Shown piece after piece: positions 58,236 to 64,000 of a stretch of 64,000 nucleotides of DNA. The stretch lies in NCBI GenBank assembly GCA_021904315.1, contig CM038911.1:4151780-4215779 (forward strand). Direction: 5' to 3'. Both the position numbers and the translations under genes were made by a program. How positions within the stretch are numbered: position 1 is the stretch's first letter; each line of letters begins with the position of its first letter. Below the pieces are notes generated by a model, which was not told where the DNA came from, did no database searches, and saw only the letters and a program-made list of their open reading frames with translations. The stretch is from Sphagnum magellanicum (Eukaryota; Streptophyta; Sphagnopsida; Sphagnales; Sphagnaceae).

Positions 58236-58440
58236 CAACTAGTTTTCAATTGCATGCGACACATGCAACTGAAAATTTGCCCAGTTGCCTAAGACAAGTT
58301 GCATGAAAATTGCAGTTGCATGCGACAGTCGTATAATACAAGTACATACGGTTGTGTTATACGGTTTCATCCACCCATACTCTATATTAGCAGTTGGTCG
58401 TGCGACTGCATGCAACTACAGGGGTTGCGTTCACACTGCA
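58236..58440. repeat. Left subterminal repeats of the CACTA element
   Basis: At least four copies of TTGCATGCGAC/GTCGCATGCAA-like words and more AGTTGC/GCAACT words lie here in both orientations. The matching set near the right end (62770-62990) includes GTTGCATGCGACC and several AGTTGCA copies. In CACTA elements such repeats bind transposase. Confidence 0.7.
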
Positions 58441-59285
58441 TTACATGTTAATTAACTAACCCAATTGTATGCGAACACGTGTACTTTCATTTTGTAATAA
58501 TTAGTTTTAAGAATTACTTTGATTAATCTAGACCGTCCAAGTCATAGTTGTTGGGGTGTGGACACGTGTTGGGTTTAAGGTTATGTCATTGTACACGTGG
58601 CACAAATTAGGGTTAGGGTTATAGACTTTAATTATCAAGATCATGCCATGTGGCAACCTAGTGACCGCACAATGTAGTTGCAAATGCAACTAATATTTTG
58701 AGAGTTTGAATCGCCATGTGTCACATGGTCCCACTGTTAGGGTTAGGGTTTAGGGTTTTCATCTGCTTTGTTCAATGTGCTATCTAGAATTGCCAAGAGT
58801 GCCTGTCAACAACAGATCGATCAACAAAACTCTACAATCACTGAGAAACATATGCACAAGGCAAAGAACTACATATTCCAAAAGGAAAGTTACAAAATTG
58901 TGGGAACATTTTCCAAGGTTCAGCAATAGCAAAAGAACATTGTGCAACAGAAAGGTGCTTTTCAGGCCTCGACTAACAATTGATGCCAAAGAAGAAAATG
59001 TCCGCAATGGCTTGGCTTGAGTGCTATCCCTTTTTCCTTGTGTGGGTTCCCGAATTCCAGAACATTCTGATATTCTTGAAGACTCCAGGGCCTGGCCCTC
59101 AGGTGTTTCTGCAAGGCACATCATTCCCCAATGAGAATTATGCAACTGTCAAGGCTTTGCCATCTTCCCTAAACAGACCCACAACATGCAAAAGGATTGC
59201 AGAAGTCATTACCAAAGCAAACAATGATATGACAAAGTTACACTTAAGGAAATAGAGATGAGATCATACCCTGAAAATAGACTAC

Positions 59286-60441
59286 CTTGTTTTCCAGAGC
59301 AAGGATGTCCTGTTTTAGGTCAAATATTATAGTGTCTTTTCGTCTGCAAAGATCTTCAAGAACTTTAATTCTCTGCTTCCAGCAACCCCAAGTGCCCTGC
59401 CCAAGATAAACTCAAAAGTCCTCTGATAGCAAAACTGCCATCTGTCACAATGTTTTGGGATCAAAATTCTGTTACTTCATCACTTGCAGTTCTTGTTGCT
59501 GGTGCTGCGGCAGTGATGTCATCCAGGGCTGTGTCCTGTTTTTGGCAGTCCTCCCTCAGCTCTGCAATCTCCTTTGACTTCACTGCAAGCATCATCTGTG
59601 AATTTCATCTTTTGAGTCTTTTGTCTCAGTTTGCCAGCATCCCAACATCATTTTTTCCATTATGTAAGTAAAAGTGCTCACCTTGCAGCTACGCACCAAG
59701 CTTTTGTATTCAGACTCCTGGTTGTGAAGCTGCCTTCTCAGTTCTGTAATTTCCATGCATGCTATCACCTATCAGCCATATCCAATGCCCCCATGTTTTT
59801 TCTTTAGTGCAATGCAGAGACACTCGGAAAACCAGGGCTACCATTTAATGAGATGCACGATTATTGTCCCTGAGCAACATAGTAGAAACTAAGAAGAAAA
59901 CTTGATTTTCATAGTCACCATCAATCCATTCTTCAAGCTCGACCTCTGAACTCTTCTTGTTAGCATTGCTGTCCATTGCATAATGTTTCATAGTCTTGAT
60001 CTGGCTCTCCATATCTGCAACCTGCAGTTTTTACAAGGCAAAGATTACATGTATTGATTTTTCTCATCAAAAGAATCGGTAGAATTTAAGAATTCGGAGA
60101 ATTGAAGCGGTTGGTTTGGAACTGTACTTTTTACGGTGCGCTCTCAAGCTCTCCAAGCAATTTTTCAGTAGAATCCTCTGGGAACCCTAATCCACTTCGC
60201 CTGCTCTGATGTGGGAGGTGGATATTCTCTGCTCCTTCCATAGTAGACATTGTCACCCTCCCCGTGCTGACCTTCTCACCTTCAGAGGCATCAGATAGGT
60301 GCTGATCTTGCGGAACAGCAGGCCCCGTTCCAGCGCATAAAAGTCGAAGGTGTGAAGCTGATCTTCCATCTCGGAGATCAGCATCTCCTGGTCTCGTCTA
60401 AAAACCTCGAAGTCCGAGTACATAGCTCGAATCCATTTCAC
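59286..60441 (-). pseudogene. Captured exons of a coiled-coil protein (unidentified)
   Basis: Five exons on the minus strand join with matching phases: 60280-60441, 59919-60021, 59682-59761, 59476-59595, 59286-59396 (about 192 codons, no stops). They read VKWIRAMYSDFEVFRRDQEM, ALERGLLFRKISTYLMPLK, VADMESQIKTMKHYAMDSN, ITELRRQLHNQESEYKSL, KEIAELREDCQKQDTALDDI and RIKVLEDLCRRKDTIIFDLK. Heptad-like patterns indicate a coiled coil, perhaps cytoskeletal. More exon-like sequence may follow down to about 59000. The first and last exons of the parent gene are missing, so it is a fragment. Its open frame and proper splice sites suggest recent capture or retained function. Confidence 0.6.
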
Positions 60442-60464
60442 CTGCAACAGCAACAACACCAAAC

Positions 60465-61590
60465 AAGCTGGTGAAGCTTTGCAAACTGACCAGAGAATGG
60501 CAACACTGAGTTCTGTAGCCAAGTTGGAGATTGTGTGTAGATGGTGCATTAGAGCAGCCATGGCTAAGGCATGATTGGCAACAGCTGCTCTTCCTTCTGT
60601 TGTGGTGCAGAGAAGCTCCAGAACCCCTAAAGCAAGCTCCACATTGCTTCTCTTGGCATCTGGAAGAAGCTCTATGAGCAAAGGAACCACTCCAACCTTC
60701 GCAACCCTAATCCTGTTTCTCCTTGGAATGTAGATGGTAAGCAAAGCCTTCAAGCCGGCCCTAATGGCCTTGGGGTAGAACTCCTCTCGCAACAACTTGG
60801 CTAGAGCTTCAAGCACTCCCGGCATCGCTTCGGTGCTGTTGTTGTGCGACGATTCCGTTTCCGATGCGATTCCCGCAAGAACGGTTGCGGCATTTACCCT
60901 GGCATCCAAGCTTCCTTTGCACAAAAACCAAGCTAGGGTTGTAACCGAACTCTGCATCAGAAGCTGCTCTCGCCGCTGTCTGTTTGCTCCCACCTCAAGA
61001 AGCGCAAGGATGGCGAGCGTTTCTTCACAAGCCTCTAAGCTGAAAGAAACTCTCTATTGCTTCTTCTTTTTCCTCTCTTGTTCTTCTTCTACTGGCAATG
61101 GGTACTTACATCGAAGTTTTAGAGCACCACCGATCACCAAAGCGAGCACGGAGATGGCATCAGATTCTTGGATGCATTTGCGATTCCTCTTACTCTCTCG
61201 AGCCACCAACATGATGTTCTGCAGACTGGGAAGCGGATCCACGGAACTTTGCACTTCGCAAAGCATTTTGGCCACGGTATCCGCAGCCACGGGCACAGAG
61301 GGAGTCGAGAGGAGTTGTACAAGGGCGCCGGACGAGCCGCCGCCACCATGCGCTTCGCACCAGTTCTGGAAGGAAGCCAGTGTCTACATCGTCGTTGGAC
61401 ATGTATGGTTCCCCACTTCTAGCCATGGCTCGCTGCTGCTCCGCTCGTAGCTTTGTCCTATGCACAACACCACCGGATCCCTCATAAGCTCCAACAAAAT
61501 CGGACATTTGAAAAAGGATGGCACCACTGCTGCTGCTGCTTCTTCTTCTTCTGCTGCTGTCACGCTCTTATGAATCTTTTCTGGCCTCAT
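60465..61590 (-). pseudogene. Captured U-box/ARM E3 ligase (PUB) gene, U-box broken
   Basis: The start at 61590 gives MRPEKIHKSV, an Ala/Glu run, then the U-box FFKCPILLELMRDPVVL, IGQSYERSS and WLEVGNHTCPTTM. TAG follows at 61384-61386. The same frame then resumes with TLASFQNWCEAHGGG, so about 11 codons of the U-box (the usual VPN region) are missing at the stop. ARM-type helices follow (ADTVAKMLCEVQ, ESDAISVLALVIGGALKL), then an intron of roughly 70 bp near 61034-61105, then ACEETLAILALLEVG, LDARVNAATVLAGIASE, AIRAGLKALLTIY, VGVVPLLIELL, LGVLELLCTTTEGRAAV and ATELSVAILWSVCK. The end (LVLLLLQ) runs straight into the splice acceptor of the coiled-coil piece at 60441, a capture junction. PUB proteins ubiquitinate targets, often in stress and defence; this copy should lack a working U-box. 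Confidence 0.75.
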
Positions 61591-61947
61591 GATCTGATCT
61601 CAAAACTCTCTTTCTTTCTTGCAAGCGTCGTCTCCAGCTACAATTCTTCTCCTTCAACAGCTTCTCTCCAGAGTTTCAACAGAAGATAAATTCCCTAAAC
61701 GCATCAGCAAAATTCTTTTTACAATACAAAAACGTTACAAAAGCATGCATATAGTCAGTCACAAAACAAACCAACAAGACTGAGTACCAAACAAACACAA
61801 AACTTGATTAAAAAGCAGCTGGAGTGCACATATTAAAAGAACATCAAGCTGCTAATCAATATCACACAAATGGAGAACTAGTGTAACTGCTGCACCTACT
61901 CATTATAATACAAAAGTCTGACAAAATTGGGTTTGTTGCAAAATTAG

Positions 61948-61949
<2 letters not shown>

Positions 61950-62014
<65 letters not shown>
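61950..62014. repeat. (AG)n microsatellite, about 32 units
   Basis: A nearly perfect dinucleotide run lies between the U-box piece and the EMG1 exon inside the CACTA element. Ser/Leu-repeat and Arg/Glu-repeat frames across it are artefacts of the run. Confidence 0.95.
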
Positions 62015-62018
<4 letters not shown>

Positions 62019-62249
62019 AAGAAAAAAATAATGCAAAAGATTAGGCAACCCAAAACTTGCAGCACATGCACCCAAAGCTCCCCGCCGCTTGCTTCCACGA
62101 AAGGGAGTGCGCAATCCTCGTCGCCGTATGGCATCACCTTTATAATCCCTTTCATTGTGGACATCTCGATCACGACTCCCTCGAAAGAAAAACTCCCCAC
62201 CCTCTTCCCCAGAGAGAAAAGGAGAGGGGATTTCTTTTGTTTTTTTTAC

Positions 62250-62414
62250 CTTCCCCACTTTGGCAGCTTCCAGAGAGGCTTTCTCCAGCACAAAGATGAC
62301 TCCACCATCCTTCGCAGATGGAGCTGGAACTGGAGCCGCTGCATCCGGAAGACTGCTAGGTCCAGAAGCTTCCTCCTCTGCAACATCTTCATTCCTGTCC
62401 TCTACACCCACCAT
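62250..62414 (-). pseudogene. EMG1: Captured first exon of EMG1/NEP1 (rRNA pseudouridine N1-methyltransferase)
   Basis: The 55-codon exon starts MVGVEDRNED and ends GVIFVLEKASLEAAKVGK, then a GT donor (GTAAAA). Plant EMG1 has GVIFILEKASLEVAKVGK at the end of its first exon, with the next exon starting TYQLL at the same phase. No later EMG1 exon is found on this strand down to the end of the element. The SPOUT methyltransferase core is therefore absent and the copy cannot make the enzyme. EMG1 acts on 18S rRNA in ribosome biogenesis. Confidence 0.75.
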
Positions 62415-62640
62415 CCTAGAACTTTCCCAAAAACACCAAACAAGCCAGACCTAAGCAGTTCTTAGTTTGGAAAAGCAACAAGCCAGCAAGCAAGCAAAAA
62501 GGGCTCTACAATTTCTCTAACAAAGCCCAATATGCAAACGAGAAATTGTGCACAATCAAGAGAAGAGTGAAGGAAATCCCATTAGGGTTTCCAACGCTGA
62601 GGTTTAGGGTTTCACTGAGAAACTCGAGATAGGTAGGTGG
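62415..62640 (-). promoter_or_regulatory. Captured EMG1 promoter with two telo-box motifs
   Basis: AAACCCTAAT (minus, at 62581-62590) and AAACCCTAAACC (minus, at 62601-62612) precede the EMG1 exon. Telo-boxes of this form are typical of plant ribosome-biogenesis promoters. The element thus carries a promoter pointing into the other two captured pieces. Confidence 0.6.
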
Positions 62641-63018
62641 CAAAATAGATTAGGTTATTTTTCGCCTATATCCTACACCTTATCAATGGGATTGTCATTT
62701 GTAGGCAACCCTAATCCTAAACATGCCTATAAGAAATGTGTACCTAGCTTACCAAAAGACCATAGTTGGCCTATTTTGGTTGCACATGCAACTATGAGTA
62801 TATGCATATCAAATATATACAATGATATATCACAGAAATCATCCAAAGGTTGGGATGAGGGTGATCATAGTTGCACCATAGTTGCATACACACCCAAAAA
62901 GGGGGCAAAAATCCATTGTAATTGCATAAAAAACCAAAGATAGTAGTTGCATGCGACCGGCAGTTGCATCTCAGTTGCAAACATGATGATTCATATAACA
63001 AAATTTCTAGTAGTGTAA

Positions 63019-64000
63019 TAATTTTCCTATAATGTTGGCTACATATTCGAAATTGTAAGAAAAATTATGGTTTTAATTAAAAAAACTCCATGGAAATTAA
63101 AAACCCCAAAACCATTAAACTTTTACATTTTAAATTCACCAAGTTGAAAATTTATTTTAAAAAAATTATTTGGGCGAAAAGGTTTTTTTGCAAGAAAAAA
63201 TTTCTTTTATGTTTTCATGTTGTATTTGTGCATCTATTGTGCTCCACAACATTGGGCATGGATTTTAAAACATAAAATTTGGTACATGTTTCATTTGTTT
63301 TATTTGTTAAACTTGATAGTCTTGGACATAAATGTAGAAAAAACAATGGAAAAACTTTGTGACATCAAGCAAACGACTTAGAATATTGTGTATACTTTAA
63401 GCTCCTTTATACTGAACACATGAACAAAGCTTGTATCAAGTTGCTTATTTGAAGTCAATTGTAAAAACATGAACTTCTTTGACAAGCTCTACTATCAAGT
63501 TGATTGTTTAAAGTTGATTGTATAATTCGACTTCTTTGTACACAAATAAATAGTTAAACAATACCAAATTGATTGTTTAAAACATTGCAAATCGAGCTCC
63601 TCCTTGCATAACAATGCACAACAAAAGAAGCTTTTCATCACAACCTCTTGTGGGAAGTTCAAACCAACAACAATTAAACTAATGTAGCTTGCGCAATTGG
63701 CCCAAGTGTGAACACATTATTTATTTTTCAGATTTTCAGAATTGAAATTTTATAAATTTTACAACATGAAAATATTGAAGGCTCAATCCATTTTTCCTTC
63801 CAAACCCAATTTTTGCAATTTATTTCAATTTTCAGTAACAAGATCCATTAAATATCAATATTTTCCACACCTTAACTTTGAAATTTGTGAAATAAACTCT
63901 ATTAAATCTGACTCACCAAGGGTTTTCCAACAAGACCAATAACACCCCAATTTCCAATGTTTTTTTTAGTTTTGATTTTATTTATATTTCATTGAAAAAT
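63019..64000. other. AT-rich DNA beyond the CACTA element
   Basis: No gene or recognised repeat is seen. Open frames are short and AT-driven. Confidence 0.5.

Larger units (their letters stand above)
58199..63015. mobile_element. Non-autonomous CACTA transposon carrying host gene fragments (Pack-CACTA)
   Basis: The left end reads CATTACTAGAAATTT (58199-58213). The right end is the reverse complement of CACTACTAGAAATTT (63001-63015), so 14 of 15 bases pair. TAA flanks both sides (58196-58198 and 63016-63018), matching the 3-bp target duplication of CACTA elements. Subterminal repeats of GTTGCATGCGAC and short AGTTGCAT words, in both orientations, fill about 58236-58440 and 62770-62990, as is typical of CACTA ends. 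No transposase reading frame is present. The interior carries, in one orientation, EMG1 promoter and exon 1 (62250-62640), a U-box/ARM gene piece (about 60465-61700) and coiled-coil exons (59286-60441). It measures 4817 bp and looks recent enough for its ends to be clear. Confidence 0.85.

Noticed and set aside
58605-58765. Interstitial telomere tract (TTAGGGTTAGGG-like)
   Set aside because: Only two to three repeats each; such short telo-box-like words are common in plant DNA and need no telomeric origin.
61862-62414. Ser/Leu-repeat and mixed frames across the AG microsatellite
   Set aside because: Products of the dinucleotide run. Only the EMG1 exon at 62250-62414 within this stretch has family support.

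Overview
The window is nuclear DNA of a land plant. It holds a PSK SIMULATOR (PSI) gene, a plant kinesin-13A, a kinase of the plant MLKL/DUF1221 type, a U-box/ARM gene fragment and the first exon of plant-type EMG1. TTTAGGG-like motifs, telo-box promoters and the intron style also fit a plant. Wide AT-rich repeat tracts and short to mid-size introns would suit a seed-free lineage (bryophyte, lycophyte or fern), but that is an inference. No tRNA, rRNA or CRISPR array was seen.

Layout. (1) 0.7-5.1 kb, minus strand: 5' part of a PSI gene (seven exons, start at 3594) that runs off the left edge, with a long CT-rich leader. (2) 5.2-17.5 kb: tandem repeats, then an AT-rich gene-free stretch with degenerate AGGTAG/CCTA arrays and an LTR fragment. 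(3) 18.77-24.34 kb, minus strand: a complete 12-exon KIN-13A gene whose exon phases all agree, with at least one GC-AG intron. (4) 29.1-31.5 kb, plus strand: a four-exon copy of the RNA polymerase subunit gene RPB10 (RPABC5) carrying a nonsense codon and two Arg losses, followed by a decayed aspartate-semialdehyde dehydrogenase (ASADH) fragment. (5) 36.9-39.5 kb, minus strand: an intronless tandem-kinase reading frame with an MLKL-like N-terminus, interrupted by two in-frame stops, with a likely noncoding first exon near 40.9-41.5 kb. (6) 41.7-58.2 kb: repeat-rich DNA including a solo LTR with a 5-bp target duplication and a second copy in inverse orientation. (7) 58.2-63.0 kb: a 4.8-kb non-autonomous CACTA-type DNA transposon with 15-bp terminal inverted repeats and a TAA target duplication. 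It carries pieces of three unrelated host genes in one orientation: EMG1 promoter plus exon 1, a U-box/ARM gene, and exons of a coiled-coil protein.

The most notable object is the gene-capturing CACTA element (Pack-CACTA) at 58199-63015. Next are the RPB10 copy damaged at CpG sites and the tandem MLKL-like kinase split by two stops. Only PSI and KIN-13A look like ordinary working genes. The others look like duplicated or captured gene copies in decay. All family names come from recognised motifs recalled from memory; no search was run.
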